64,000 nucleotides of DNA from Pseudomonadota bacterium (GCA_021816925.1 JAKAWQ010000004.1:1-64000); one strand, 5' to 3'; shown: positions 36,174 to 45,421, counted from the stretch's first letter. Translations and numbers: made by a program. Notes: generated by a model from the letters alone, not told the origin.

Positions 36174-37832
36174 ATGAACGAGGGAACGACTGCACGTGAG
36201 GCCTATCTCGCGCCGAACCAAGCCAACTACGCGCCGCTTTCCCCGCTTTCCTTCCTGGCCCGCACGGAAGCGGTCTTCCCCGATCGCCTCGCGGCCATCG
36301 ACGGCATGCGCCGCTTCACTTGGCGCGAGACCGCCGCGCGCTGCCGAAGGCTTGCTTCGGCGCTCGGCGGGCTCGGGGTTCGGCCCGGTGAGACGGTGGC
36401 GCTGCTCGCGCCCAATACGGCCGCGGCGCTGGAGGCGCATTTCGGCGTGCCGATGGCCGGTGCGGTTCTGAACGCGATCAACGTCCGGCTCGACGCGCCA
36501 ACGATCACCTACATCCTCGAACACGGCGAGGCCAAAGCGCTGCTGGCGGACCGCGAATTCGGCCCGCTCGCCGCTCAGGCCCTGGCGGCCCTGCCCGCCG
36601 GGCGGCGTCCGATGCTGGTCGATCTCGACGATCCGGCGCACCCCGCGGAACCCTTGCCCGGCGCCCTCGCATACGAAGCACTACTCGCCCGCGGCGATCC
36701 GGCGTTTCCGATCTGCCTGCCCAAGGACGAATGGGGCTCCATCAGCCTCAACTACACCTCGGGCACGACGGCCAAGCCTAAGGGCGTGCTCTACCATCAT
36801 CGCGGCGCCTATCTGAACGCGATCGGCAACGCACTGGTCTGGGGCCTGAGCGCGGGGTCCGTCTATCTCTGGACGCTGCCGATGTTCCATTGCAACGGCT
36901 GGTGTTTTCCCTGGACGGTGACGGCCTTCGCCGGCACGCATGTCTGCCTGCGCCGGGTCGACGCGGCGGCCATCTACGAGGCGATCGCGGCACACGGGGT
37001 GACGCATCTCTGCGGCGCCCCCGTCGTGATGAACATGCTGTTGAACGCGCCCGCGGAGAGCATGCGCGATCTCGGCGGGCGGCGCGTCGCGATGATGACG
37101 GCGGGCGCCGCACCGCCGGCCGCGGTGATCGAGGGAATGGAGCGCCTCGGCTTCGATATCACCCACGTCTATGGGCTGACCGAGACCTACGGCCCGGCCA
37201 TGGTGTGCGATTGGCATCCGGAGTGGAACGCCCTTCCCGCTCCCGAACAGGCCCGCCTCAAGGCGCGCCAGGGCGTGCCCTATCACGTGCAGGAAGGCAT
37301 GATCGTCGCCGACTCCGCCACACTTGCCCCCGTGCCGTGCGACGGCGCGACCATGGGCGAGGTCTTCATGCGCGGCAATATCGTCATGCGTGGTTACCTC
37401 AAGGATCCCGAAGCGACGGAGAAAGCTTTCGCCGGCGGCTGGTTCCACACCGGCGATCTCGGCGTCTGCCACCCGGACGGCTATGTGGAGCTCAAGGACC
37501 GGGCGAAGGACATCATCATCTCGGGCGGCGAGAACATCTCGACGATCGAGGTGGAGGGCGTTCTCTACCGTCACCCCGCCGTGCTCGAGGCCGCCGTGGT
37601 GGCCAGGCCCGATCCGCAATGGGGCGAGACCCCGTGCGCGTTCGTCACGCTGAAGGAGGGTCAGAGTGCCACCGAGGGCGACATCATTTCGTTTTGCCGT
37701 GATAACATGGCGCACTTCAAGGCGCCGAAGAGCGTGATCTTCGGCCCGCTGCCGAAGACCTCGACCGGGAAGATCCAGAAATTCGTGCTGCGGGCACGGC
37801 TGAAGAAGGCGTCAGCCGGCGTGGTCGGGTGA
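36174..37832 (+). CDS. Acyl-CoA synthetase (AMP-forming), medium/short-chain type
   Basis: 552 residues. Adenylation motifs: the P-loop LNYTSGTTAKPKGVLYHHRG, HVYGLTETYGPAMVC, the FHTGDLG motif and KDIIISGGENISTIEVEGV, with the C-terminal lysine in KTSTGKIQKFVLR. It activates a carboxylic acid to the CoA thioester via an acyl-AMP. Similarity is closest, by eye, to the DmdB/FadD3-like group with the PMFHCNGW motif that use methylmercaptopropionate, medium or short acids. GGAGAT precedes ATG 36174. It is divergent from mazG. Confidence 0.88.
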   Translation: MNEGTTAREAYLAPNQANYAPLSPLSFLARTEAVFPDRLAAIDGMRRFTWRETAARCRRLASALGGLGVRPGETVALLAPNTAAALEAHFGVPMAGAVLNAINVRLDAPTITYILEHGEAKALLADREFGPLAAQALAALPAGRRPMLVDLDDPAHPAEPLPGALAYEALLARGDPAFPICLPKDEWGSISLNYTSGTTAKPKGVLYHHRGAYLNAIGNALVWGLSAGSVYLWTLPMFHCNGWCFPWTVTAFAGTHVCLRRVDAAAIYEAIAAHGVTHLCGAPVVMNMLLNAPAESMRDLGGRRVAMMTAGAAPPAAVIEGMERLGFDITHVYGLTETYGPAMVCDWHPEWNALPAPEQARLKARQGVPYHVQEGMIVADSATLAPVPCDGATMGEVFMRGNIVMRGYLKDPEATEKAFAGGWFHTGDLGVCHPDGYVELKDRAKDIIISGGENISTIEVEGVLYRHPAVLEAAVVARPDPQWGETPCAFVTLKEGQSATEGDIISFCRDNMAHFKAPKSVIFGPLPKTSTGKIQKFVLRARLKKASAGVVG

Positions 37833-38017
37833 CTCCCCTGTCCTGCCCGGGCGCGGTCGGTTTGCCCGAAGGGCTGATGCCGGCGGCGTGCCCGCGGATT
37901 GACCGGCGGCTTCCCCACGGCATAACCTCGGCATGGATCTGCGCATTGGCCGGAGGTTCTCTGCCGGGCTCGCAGTAGCGTGGCTGCCGCAGGCTGGGGC
38001 AAGCGCGGGAGAGTGCG

Positions 38018-39376
38018 ATGGACCAGCAACCCGACACGGCTCTGATGGACCGGGCGGTCCGCCACCTCGTCAACACCTACAGCCCGAGCGGCAACCGGCT
38101 CGGCTGGCTGATGATCGGCTCGATCTTCGTCGAGGCGTGGGATCTCTACGCGATTTCGTTCATTTTGATTTTCCTGCAAAGGATCTTTCACCCCTCGCCG
38201 CTTCTGCTCGGCCTCGCTGCGGCGGGTACCCAGGGTGGTGCGGTTATCGGGGCCTTGATCGGCGGCTGGCTTTCGGACCTGATCGGGCGGCGCGCCATCT
38301 TCCTCACGACGATGGTGATGTTCGTGGTCTTCGCGCTGGCGCAGGCGTTTGCGCCAAGCATGGAGGCGCTCGCGTTGATCCGCCTCATTCTCGGCATTCC
38401 GCTCGGCAGCGACATCGCCAACGGCTACACCTACATCATGGACTCGATGCGCCGTGGCGACCGGGAGGTGATGGGCAACCGCTGGCAGTTCATGTTCGCC
38501 GTCGGCGAGATCGCCTCGATCGCTGTCGTCACGTTGCTCATCGCGCTCGGGGTCGCTCCGGACCTGCTCTGGCGGGTGGCTCTCGGCCTCGGCGCGGTTC
38601 CCGCGGTCGTCATCTTCGTGATGCGCTACAACCTGCCCGAAACGGCAATCTGGCTGGTTCGCCGCGGCCGCTTCGGGGAAGCGAAGCGCGTGACGCAGGA
38701 GATGTACGGCGATCCGCTGGACTTCCTGCCCGACACCGACCTCGTCCTGCCGCACCCGGGACCGGCTGCGTTCCTTGCCGATCTCCGCCGGGATTCCGCG
38801 CGCTGGCGAGCGACGATCTTCGGCTGGATCGCCTGTTTTGCTCAGAGCAGCGAATTCTCGACCTTCGCCTTCTATATTCCGGTGCTGTTCGTTCTGGTCG
38901 GCGTCTCCGGGGTCGTCGGCACCAACCTCATCACGCTCGGGCTCTACTGTGTCGCGGCGATCTCGGGTCTGGTGGGGCCGATGATCACGCCGCGCATCGG
39001 CCAGCGCGCGCTCAGCATCGCGGGCTTCGCGGTCGTCTTCGTCGCCCTGATCGTGGCCGCGGTCGCGATCTACACCGACACGACGGCGATCCTTCCCTTC
39101 GCCGCCGCCGTGATGCTGTGGGGCCATTACTGGGACGCTGAAAATGTCGTCACCATCCCCTCGCTCGTGGCGCGGCCGCAGTACCGCGGCACCGCCAGCG
39201 GCTTCGCCTACATCTTCGTCAAGCTGCCGGCGTTTCTTGCCATCTTTCTCTTCCCCGCCTTCTTCGGAGCAATCGGCAAGGGCAACGCGACATTGTTCAC
39301 CGCGATCTTTCCGCTGATCGGCCTGCTGGCGGCCATCTTCATCCTGCCGGAAATCTACGGCTACGCGGAGGACTGA
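38018..39376 (+). CDS. MFS transporter, sugar/organic-acid proton symporter type
   Basis: 452 residues, 12 predicted helices. The A-like motif GGWLSDLIGRRAIFL follows helix 2, and RLILGIPLGSDIANGYTYI is the sugar-porter helix 4 to 5 region. FVEAWDLYAISFILIFL starts helix 1. A GGGAGAG ribosome site precedes ATG 38018. It heads a run with an enolase-superfamily dehydratase and a gluconokinase, so it probably imports an aldonic or uronic acid; substrate is inferred from context only. Confidence 0.82.
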   Translation: MDQQPDTALMDRAVRHLVNTYSPSGNRLGWLMIGSIFVEAWDLYAISFILIFLQRIFHPSPLLLGLAAAGTQGGAVIGALIGGWLSDLIGRRAIFLTTMVMFVVFALAQAFAPSMEALALIRLILGIPLGSDIANGYTYIMDSMRRGDREVMGNRWQFMFAVGEIASIAVVTLLIALGVAPDLLWRVALGLGAVPAVVIFVMRYNLPETAIWLVRRGRFGEAKRVTQEMYGDPLDFLPDTDLVLPHPGPAAFLADLRRDSARWRATIFGWIACFAQSSEFSTFAFYIPVLFVLVGVSGVVGTNLITLGLYCVAAISGLVGPMITPRIGQRALSIAGFAVVFVALIVAAVAIYTDTTAILPFAAAVMLWGHYWDAENVVTIPSLVARPQYRGTASGFAYIFVKLPAFLAIFLFPAFFGAIGKGNATLFTAIFPLIGLLAAIFILPEIYGYAED

Positions 39377-39439
39377 GCAGCCCTGTCATTGCTGCCCGCG
39401 GCGGTTGGGAGGCCGCTTCGCAGTTTCGAGGATCCCGTC

Positions 39440-40651
39440 ATGAAGATCACCGCGATCGAAACCGTTCGGGTGGCCGGATTTGCCAACAGCATCTGGGTTG
39501 AGCTGCACACCGACGCCGGCATCGTCGGTCTCGGGGAGACGCATTTTGCGGTGGCGCCGGTTGAGACCTGGATCCACGAGTGGGCGGCGCCCTACCTGCT
39601 TGGCAAGGACCCGCTGCAGATCGAGCGGCACAGCCGGCATTTCCTGAACTTCTACCTCGGTTTTGCTTCGACCGGAGTTGAACTGCGCGGCGCCTCGGCG
39701 ATCGACATCGCACTCTGGGATATTCTTGGCCAGGACACCGGCAAGTCGATCTGCCAGTTGCTCGGCGGGGCCAGCCGCAACCGCGTGCGCACCTACAACA
39801 CCTGTGCGGGATACGGTTACATGCGCAAGGACCCGGAACAGGCGGTGAGCAATTGGGGGATCGGCACGGGCCGCGATCCGAAGCGGCCCTACGAGGACCT
39901 CGAGGGGTTCCTGCACCGCCCGGAGGAGCTGGCGCAAAGCCTGATCGCGGAGGGATACCAGGGAATGAAAATCTGGCCCTTCGATCCCTATGCCGAAGCC
40001 TCCAACGGCACGCATATCACGGCCGCTGAGCTCCGGACGGCGCTCGCTCCGTTCGAAAAAATCAGGCAGGCGGTTGGCGATGCGATCGAGATCCACGTCG
40101 AGTTCCATTCGCTGTGGAATCTGCCGATGGCAACGAAGCTCGCCGGGGCGCTCGCACCCTACCGGCCCTACTGGTTCGAGGATCCGCTCAAGATGAACAA
40201 CCTCGATGCCCTGGCCGAATACGCCCGGCGCACCAACGTTTGGGTCACCGCGAGCGAGACGCTGGCGACGCGCTACGCCTTCCGTGAGCTCTTCGAGAAG
40301 CACGCCGTCAGCGTCTGCATGTTCGATATTGGCTGGACCGGGGGCTTCACGGAGGCCAAAAAGATCGCCGCCATGGCCGAAGCCTATCACCTTCCCGTCG
40401 CCCCACACGACTGCACCGGTCCGGTCCTGCTGACCGCCGCGGTGCATCTTTCGCAAAGCGCGAGCAACACACTCGTGCAGGAAGTCGTGCGCGCCTATTA
40501 TCACGACTGGTACCGTGACATCGTTACGGATTTACCGCCCCTTGAGAAGGGCTTCATCCGTATTCCCGAGGGGCCTGGCCTCGGGACGCGCCTTCTGCCC
40601 GATCTGAAGCGTCGACCGGATGCCGTCGTCCGGCGAAGTGCGCTCTCCTGA
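39440..40651 (+). CDS. Mandelate racemase/enolase-superfamily sugar-acid dehydratase
   Basis: 403 residues. The capping domain is MKITAIETVRVAGFANSIWV with GLGETHFAVAP. The barrel has GMKIWPFDPYAEASNG with the K-x-K-type base, metal ligands in IEIHVEFHSLWN, YWFEDPLKM and VTASETLATR, and the acid-base histidine in VAPHDCTGPVLLTA. Enzymes of this layout dehydrate galactonate, mannonate or related aldonates, or cycloisomerise lactones. GAGG lies before ATG 39440, 63 bases after the transporter gene, and the kinase follows 44 bases later. Confidence 0.85.
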   Translation: MKITAIETVRVAGFANSIWVELHTDAGIVGLGETHFAVAPVETWIHEWAAPYLLGKDPLQIERHSRHFLNFYLGFASTGVELRGASAIDIALWDILGQDTGKSICQLLGGASRNRVRTYNTCAGYGYMRKDPEQAVSNWGIGTGRDPKRPYEDLEGFLHRPEELAQSLIAEGYQGMKIWPFDPYAEASNGTHITAAELRTALAPFEKIRQAVGDAIEIHVEFHSLWNLPMATKLAGALAPYRPYWFEDPLKMNNLDALAEYARRTNVWVTASETLATRYAFRELFEKHAVSVCMFDIGWTGGFTEAKKIAAMAEAYHLPVAPHDCTGPVLLTAAVHLSQSASNTLVQEVVRAYYHDWYRDIVTDLPPLEKGFIRIPEGPGLGTRLLPDLKRRPDAVVRRSALS

Positions 40652-40695
40652 GGGTAGCGGGGGGAAGCGAGAGTGGACTCCGGCCGTGCGTCGTC

Positions 40696-41223
40696 GTGAT
40701 GGGTGTTTCGGGATCCGGCAAGACCACGATCGCGACTTTGCTTTCGGCCCGTACCGGCTGGCGCTTCCAGGAGGGGGACGAGCTACATCCGCCGGCCAAT
40801 GTCGAAAAGATGCGCCTCGGAATCCCGCTCGACGATCAGGATCGGTTGCCGTGGCTGGAGGCGATCGCCGCCGTGATCGATCGTTGGCGGGCGGATCGAA
40901 CCCAGGGGGTCATCACTTGCTCAGCGCTCAAACGGCAGTACCGGGAGATCATCATCGGTCGGCGACCGAATGTCGCATTGGTCTATCTGCGAGGCTCGAA
41001 GGAACTGATCGCCAAGCGGATGGCCACCCGCCACGGGCATTTCATGCCTCTTGCTCTGCTCGACAGCCAGTTCGCCACGCTCGAGGAGCCGGGACCGGAC
41101 GAACGGCCGATCGTTGTTGATGTGCGCGGGGACCCGGAGCGGATCGCGGCCGAAATCCTCTCCGGCCTGGCTCTGTGGGGGCGCGTTCGGGAGCCGCCGG
41201 CGACGCCCGATCCGCACGCCTGA
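40696..41223 (+). CDS. gntK: Gluconokinase, GntK type
   Basis: 175 residues. The P-loop is MGVSGSGKTTIATLLSARTG, followed by the substrate loop FQEGDELHPPANVEKMRLGIPLDDQDRLPW and TCSALKRQYREI, all characteristic of GntK. It phosphorylates gluconate to 6-phosphogluconate. Starts at GTG 40696 or ATG 40699; the usual few residues before the P-loop are short, so the true start may use an unrecognised upstream codon. With the dehydratase and transporter it makes a compact sugar-acid operon. Confidence 0.88.
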   Translation: MMGVSGSGKTTIATLLSARTGWRFQEGDELHPPANVEKMRLGIPLDDQDRLPWLEAIAAVIDRWRADRTQGVITCSALKRQYREIIIGRRPNVALVYLRGSKELIAKRMATRHGHFMPLALLDSQFATLEEPGPDERPIVVDVRGDPERIAAEILSGLALWGRVREPPATPDPHA

Positions 41224-41238
41224 CCTCGCCGCAAGGGT

Positions 41239-42081
41239 ATGAGTGGAACCGCGCGGGATGGCGGGCTGAAAGAGGCGGGATTGTCGCAGTCGATGATCGA
41301 GGTGAGTGGTCTGGTGAAGACCTTCGGAAGCTTCACCGCGGTCGATCATGTGTCGTTCAGCGTGCCCGAGGGCCAGATCCGAGCCTTTCTCGGACCGAAC
41401 GGTGCGGGCAAGACGACAACGATCAAGATCTTGACGACGGTGCTCGCGCCAAGTGCGGGCTCGGCGCGTGTGGCCGGGCATGATGTCATCCGCGAGCGCG
41501 CTGCCGTCAGGCGGGCCTTCGGCATCGTCTTCCAGGACCCGAGCCTCGATGAGGAACTCACCGCCTACGAGAACATGGAGTTACACGGGGTCCTCTACGG
41601 CGTGCCGCGCGCGGGACGCCGCGAGCGGATCGCCGCCCTGCTCGGTTTCGTCGGGCTCTCCGGGCGGGCGGACGATTACGTGAAGGAATTCTCGGGCGGC
41701 ATGAAGCGAAGGCTCGAGATCGCGCGCGCGCTCCTGCACCGGCCGCGGCTCCTCTTCCTCGACGAGCCGACGCTCGGGCTCGATCCGCAGACGCGCAACC
41801 GGATCTGGGAGTTTGTGAAGGAGCTTGCGGCGCGGGAGAAAGTGACGGTCTTCTTCACGACGCACGCGATGGAGGAGGCCGAACGGGTGGCCGGGGAGAT
41901 CACGGTGATCGATCACGGGCGGATCGTCGCAGAAGGAACCGCGGCTCTGCTCAAGGAACAAACCGCGAGCGCAACCCTCGAGGAAGCGTTCATCGCGCTC
42001 ACCGGGCGGGACATCCGCGCCGAGGACGCGGAGCCGGCGGACCGGATGCGCATGATGCGCCGCATCTGGCGGGGGCGTTGA
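41239..42081 (+). CDS. ABC-2 transporter ATP-binding protein, DrrA-like
   Basis: 280 residues. Walker A GPNGAGKTTTIKIL, Q loop VFQDPSLDEELTAYENM, signature FSGGMKRRLEIARALLHRP, Walker B LLFLDEPTLGLDPQTR and the switch histidine in FFTTHAMEEAERV. The DrrA-type family exports drugs, lipids or polysaccharides with an ABC-2 permease, encoded next. ATG 41239 or ATG 41293 (MIEVSGLVKTFG) may be the start; I keep the longer frame because the site AAGGG precedes it. The stop overlaps the permease start by one base. Confidence 0.9.
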   Translation: MSGTARDGGLKEAGLSQSMIEVSGLVKTFGSFTAVDHVSFSVPEGQIRAFLGPNGAGKTTTIKILTTVLAPSAGSARVAGHDVIRERAAVRRAFGIVFQDPSLDEELTAYENMELHGVLYGVPRAGRRERIAALLGFVGLSGRADDYVKEFSGGMKRRLEIARALLHRPRLLFLDEPTLGLDPQTRNRIWEFVKELAAREKVTVFFTTHAMEEAERVAGEITVIDHGRIVAEGTAALLKEQTASATLEEAFIALTGRDIRAEDAEPADRMRMMRRIWRGR

Positions 42082-42827
42082 TGGGCGCGATCGGAATCCT
42101 GTGGCTGCGGCAGATCAGGCGCTACCTCCGCTCGCGGGCGCGCATGGTGGGCTCGCTCGGCCAGCCCGTGCTCTTTCTGCTCGCGTTCGGCTTCGGCTTC
42201 GGGCCGGTGTTCGCGCGCGCCGGCGAGGGTGATTATCTCGCCTTCGTCGCCCCCGGCATCATTGCGATGGGCATCCTCTTCACGGCGACCTTCAGCGGCA
42301 TCGAGATCATCTGGGACCGGCAGTTCGGTTTCCTGCGCGAGACGCTGGTCGCACCCGTCCCACGCCTTACGATCGTGCTCGGACGTACGCTCGGAGCTGC
42401 CACGGTCGCGTTGATCCAGGGCTGCATCGTGTTCGCGATCACGCTGATCGCGGGGTTCCGTGTTCGCGAGCTGACGCTGCTGCCGGTGGCGCTTCTTTTC
42501 ATGTTCCTGATCGCGCTCCTCTTCACCGCGATCGGTACCGCTGTCGGGTCGGTCCTGCGGGACATGCAGGGCTTTCAGCTCATCATGAATTTTCTCGTGC
42601 TGCCGCTTTTCTTCTTTTCCAATGCCCTCTTTCCCGAAGCGGGGCTCCCGGCACCGCTCCGCCTCGTCGTCCGGCTGAACCCCCTCACCTACGGCATCGC
42701 CGGCGTGCGCGGCGCGCTCGGCGCGGCGCATGGCCTCGCCCTGCTCGCGGATTTCGCCGTGTTGGGCACGCTCGCTCTTCTGGTGCTCGGGATTGCCGCG
42801 TTCCTCTTCTCGCGGATCGAGGTGTGA
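42081..42827 (+). CDS. ABC-2 transporter permease
   Basis: 248 residues with six helices, including VGSLGQPVLFLLAFGFGFGP, FVAPGIIAMGILFTATFSGI, VALIQGCIVFAITLIAGF, LPVALLFMFLIALLFTAIGT and FLVLPLFFFSNALFPEAGLP, and the ABC-2 motif in the last loop (LNPLTYGIAGVRGAL). It partners the upstream ATPase, start and stop overlapping (TGATG). Likely an efflux system; substrate unknown. Confidence 0.9.
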   Translation: MGAIGILWLRQIRRYLRSRARMVGSLGQPVLFLLAFGFGFGPVFARAGEGDYLAFVAPGIIAMGILFTATFSGIEIIWDRQFGFLRETLVAPVPRLTIVLGRTLGAATVALIQGCIVFAITLIAGFRVRELTLLPVALLFMFLIALLFTAIGTAVGSVLRDMQGFQLIMNFLVLPLFFFSNALFPEAGLPAPLRLVVRLNPLTYGIAGVRGALGAAHGLALLADFAVLGTLALLVLGIAAFLFSRIEV

Positions 42828-42829
42828 TA

Positions 42830-42853
42830 CCGATGAGCACCTCCGCTCATCGG
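42830..42853. terminator. Hairpin between convergent genes
   Basis: CCGATGAGC-ACCTCC-GCTCATCGG forms a perfect nine-base stem with a six-base loop three bases after the permease stop. The facing gene ends at 42959. No T tract follows, but location suggests a shared transcription stop. A second inverted repeat (CATACCGCC at 42901 and GGCGGTATG at 42946) brackets the rest of the gap. Confidence 0.5.
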
Positions 42854-42958
42854 CATCTGCGCGCGGGGGCGGTGGGGCGGCCGCGCGCGGAACGAAGACT
42901 CATACCGCCCTGCCTGATCGCGTGAACGAGCGAAGCCAAAGGCGCGGCGGTATGGAAC

Positions 42959-44161
42959 TCAGCAGCCGCGGACGAGCGCCGCGAGGCGGGACTGCACCCC
43001 CGGCGGGATCGAAAGCGCGCCACCGCCGACCTGATCGGAGATCGGAACCTGGCCGATGCTGAGCCCCGGCCCCACCGCCGTGATGACGATGCCGGCGGCA
43101 TCCTGCACCGCCCGGAAGATCGGCCCCGGCGGAATATAGACATCGATCGGCAGACGTCCACCTGCGAGCGCACCGACGTTGTAGCTCCCCGGCGGAACGC
43201 TGGCCTCGAGCGGCTGCCCGCCGGCCGCGGGGATGATCTTGAGCGTGACCGCCGGCGCGGCCGGCACCGAGCTCACCGCGCCGAAATAGGCGCGGTCCAG
43301 AAGCTGATGGTGGAAGGTGCAGAAGAGGTCCATGCGCCCGTACTGGATGCCGCCGTTCTCGTCCCGGATCACGAGAATCGGCAATCCGTTCGGCGGATAG
43401 AGCATGTGCGCGGAAACGACCTCGTGCGTCGTGACGCGAAGCGTGGCCATCTCAGCCTGCGTCAGATCAACCGTCTTGTTGCGATTGCCCTCGGTCATCA
43501 GCTTGTAAAGCTCCGGCGAGACGCCCATCGCGTGGATATAGGCGACAAGATCGCCGGCAGTGATCTGGCCCTGCCGGAGGATTGCGGTCGGATCGGTGAG
43601 CGTGATCGTTCCGGGCTTGACGTGCGCGAGGAAGAACCGGTGTACGGCGTAGATCGAGCCCGGTGCCGCGCTGCGGGCGATGCCGCCGAGGAACGCGAAG
43701 GTGCAAGCGCTCGCGCAGTAGCTCCTGGTGTCGGGACCAAGGATCGGGATCGAGGCGTTACCGCCCGGCTGGCCGAAGAGGCTCGAGGGAATGTTTCCCT
43801 CGGGCTGGCCGGGAAGCCCGACCTCGGTGGCCAGGCCCGCCGCGCGAATGGCCCGCCCGAGTGCCATGCCGGCCTGGAGATCGCCGCCGGGGGAAAGGAG
43901 AAAAACCTTGCTGCCGCGGATCACCGGCGGAAGCCCGGCGGCGAGGAACTGCTTGAAGATCGCGGGCGTGTCGGATTCGATCACGCCCTCGGCGAGGATG
44001 CCGGAGAAGAGGCCGCCTGGCCCGGTGGCCACCAAGGTGAAGCTCATCGGGCTCGACTGCCCGTCTGCGCGCGCGGGCGTGGTCCAGGCTGCGAGGAGAA
44101 GGGCCGCAAGGGCGGCGATGACCAGGTGCGGGCGGCGGGAGGCTGGGCAGAGGCCGGGCAT
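42959..44161 (-). CDS. Exported ClpP/crotonase-fold protein (COG3904-like)
   Basis: 400 residues. A signal peptide (LVIAALAALLLAAWTTPARA) precedes a ClpP-like segment: VIRGSKVFLLSPGGDLQAGM, ALGRAIRAAGLATEVG, and SYCASACTFAFLGGIARSA followed by IYAVHRFF. This SPGG...CASAC...H pattern is typical of predicted periplasmic ClpP-like proteins of unknown substrate. The C-terminal 120 residues are a separate beta-rich domain. ATG 44161 with GGAG upstream is preferred over 44167. It could be a protease relative or a binding protein; the Ser/Cys in CASAC is the candidate active site. Confidence 0.65.
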   Translation of the reverse strand: MPGLCPASRRPHLVIAALAALLLAAWTTPARADGQSSPMSFTLVATGPGGLFSGILAEGVIESDTPAIFKQFLAAGLPPVIRGSKVFLLSPGGDLQAGMALGRAIRAAGLATEVGLPGQPEGNIPSSLFGQPGGNASIPILGPDTRSYCASACTFAFLGGIARSAAPGSIYAVHRFFLAHVKPGTITLTDPTAILRQGQITAGDLVAYIHAMGVSPELYKLMTEGNRNKTVDLTQAEMATLRVTTHEVVSAHMLYPPNGLPILVIRDENGGIQYGRMDLFCTFHHQLLDRAYFGAVSSVPAAPAVTLKIIPAAGGQPLEASVPPGSYNVGALAGGRLPIDVYIPPGPIFRAVQDAAGIVITAVGPGLSIGQVPISDQVGGGALSIPPGVQSRLAALVRGC

Positions 44162-44299
44162 CGGCATTCTCCGGGCGTTGCGGCGGAACGCTAATACACT
44201 GCCCGCGCCGGCGCGGCGCACGGTTGCGCGGTCAAGAAAACGCGATTGGCGCCCGCGCCTCAAACGGCTTTCCGCTTGTCTCGCAGCCGGGGCCCGCGC

Positions 44300-44842
44300 T
44301 CACTTCTGCTCGACTTCGTTCCTTAAGCGGATCGGGTGGCGCGTGAGGGCACGCCGGCAATGCGCAACAATGAAATCGGCGACGGCGTCGATGTCGCCCA
44401 GATCCACCACGGGCAAGGAGCAATCCGGCAGAGGCTCGCCGCTCAGCACGGCCACCACGTGGCGGTCGTGGGGATGGATCAGGGGTTGACCCGCGTCGCG
44501 GCGATGGAGTTCGAGCTTGTCGTGGCTCCCGCGCCCGAAGCCTTCGATAATCAGGAGATCGACCGGCGCCATTTGCCGCGTCAACTCTGCAACGTCCGGC
44601 TCGGGTTCGCCGCGCCTCTCATGCATGAGCGCCCAGCGCCGAGCGGAGGCAATGAGGACTTCCGTCGCTCCGGCCTGCCGGTGGCGGAAGGTATCCTTGC
44701 CCGGCTGGTCGATGTCAAAGTCACGACGCGCGTGCTTCATCGTCGAAACGCGATAGCCGCGGTGCACGAGTTCCGGGATCAGGCGGACGAGCAGCGTCGT
44801 CTTGCCGCTGCCACTCGGCCCCGCCACGCCGATCACCTGCAT
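44300..44842 (-). CDS. mobB: Molybdopterin-guanine dinucleotide biosynthesis adaptor MobB
   Basis: 180 residues. The P-loop is VIGVAGPSGSGKTTLLVRLI, followed by VSTMKHARRDFDIDQPGKDT with the conserved KHA and D motifs, and LLIIEGFGRGSHDKLELHR. MobB is a GTPase that assists MobA in attaching GMP to molybdopterin. ATG 44842 follows GGAGA. Its position at the downstream end of a cluster with two bis-MGD-type molybdoenzymes is fitting. A 78-base gap separates it from the preceding membrane-protein gene. Confidence 0.9.
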   Translation of the reverse strand: MQVIGVAGPSGSGKTTLLVRLIPELVHRGYRVSTMKHARRDFDIDQPGKDTFRHRQAGATEVLIASARRWALMHERRGEPEPDVAELTRQMAPVDLLIIEGFGRGSHDKLELHRRDAGQPLIHPHDRHVVAVLSGEPLPDCSLPVVDLGDIDAVADFIVAHCRRALTRHPIRLRNEVEQK

Positions 44843-44920
44843 CGGCGATATCTCCCGTTCGCTTGCCGCGCTCCCTGGGTTGGCCGGCGGCACGCGCGTC
44901 GCCTCACGGGAGGGGGATCT

Positions 44921-45421
44921 CTATGTGCGCGCAGAGACCGCCTTCGGCACCTTTTTCGCCGGCGTGAGCCACATGTCGTAGAGGCTGAGGAGGATCATGA
45001 CGGCAAGCCCGAGCGCGAACAGGCCGCCTCCGACGATCACAACATAGACGTAGACGACCGCTATTTTCGTCAGAAACCATCCGCTGACGTCAACCAGGAA
45101 TGCCCCGAAAGGAAGCACCGACCAGAAGATCTTCCAGCCCGGTGGAAAGCTCGAGTGGACAAAGATGAACCCGATCACCCAGAACACGGAAAACAAACCC
45201 AGCATATGAATGTGTGCCAGGGAGACCAGGGTGACCACGCTGACCCCTGGGCCGTAATAGGTGGCGGCGATATCGTGCGGCGTGATCACGTAGCTGCCGC
45301 CCACGCCGACATGGCTGACGTCAAGATAGAAAAGGCCCATCAGCACCGCCAAGCCGGCAAAGATTAGAGCGGCGGTTGTGAAGGCCTTCATTTCTACGGA
45401 CAGTTCCGTCAGTGGTTTCAT
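44921..45421 (-). CDS. Four-helix membrane protein of the respiratory cluster
   Basis: 166 residues with helices at about 14-33, 62-86, 93-114 and 118-145. Histidines occur in DVSHVG, ITPHDIAATYY and SLAHIHMLG, the last pair inside helix 2, so heme b or quinone binding is conceivable. The N-terminus (MKPLTELSVEMKAFTTAA) is nearly the same as that of the cytochrome at 48848, also at DNA level. It is the last gene of the minus-strand cluster before mobB and follows the TorA-like gene by 196 bases. I do not recognise a named family; it may anchor or oxidise/reduce the soluble cytochromes. Confidence 0.65.
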   Translation of the reverse strand: MKPLTELSVEMKAFTTAALIFAGLAVLMGLFYLDVSHVGVGGSYVITPHDIAATYYGPGVSVVTLVSLAHIHMLGLFSVFWVIGFIFVHSSFPPGWKIFWSVLPFGAFLVDVSGWFLTKIAVVYVYVVIVGGGLFALGLAVMILLSLYDMWLTPAKKVPKAVSART

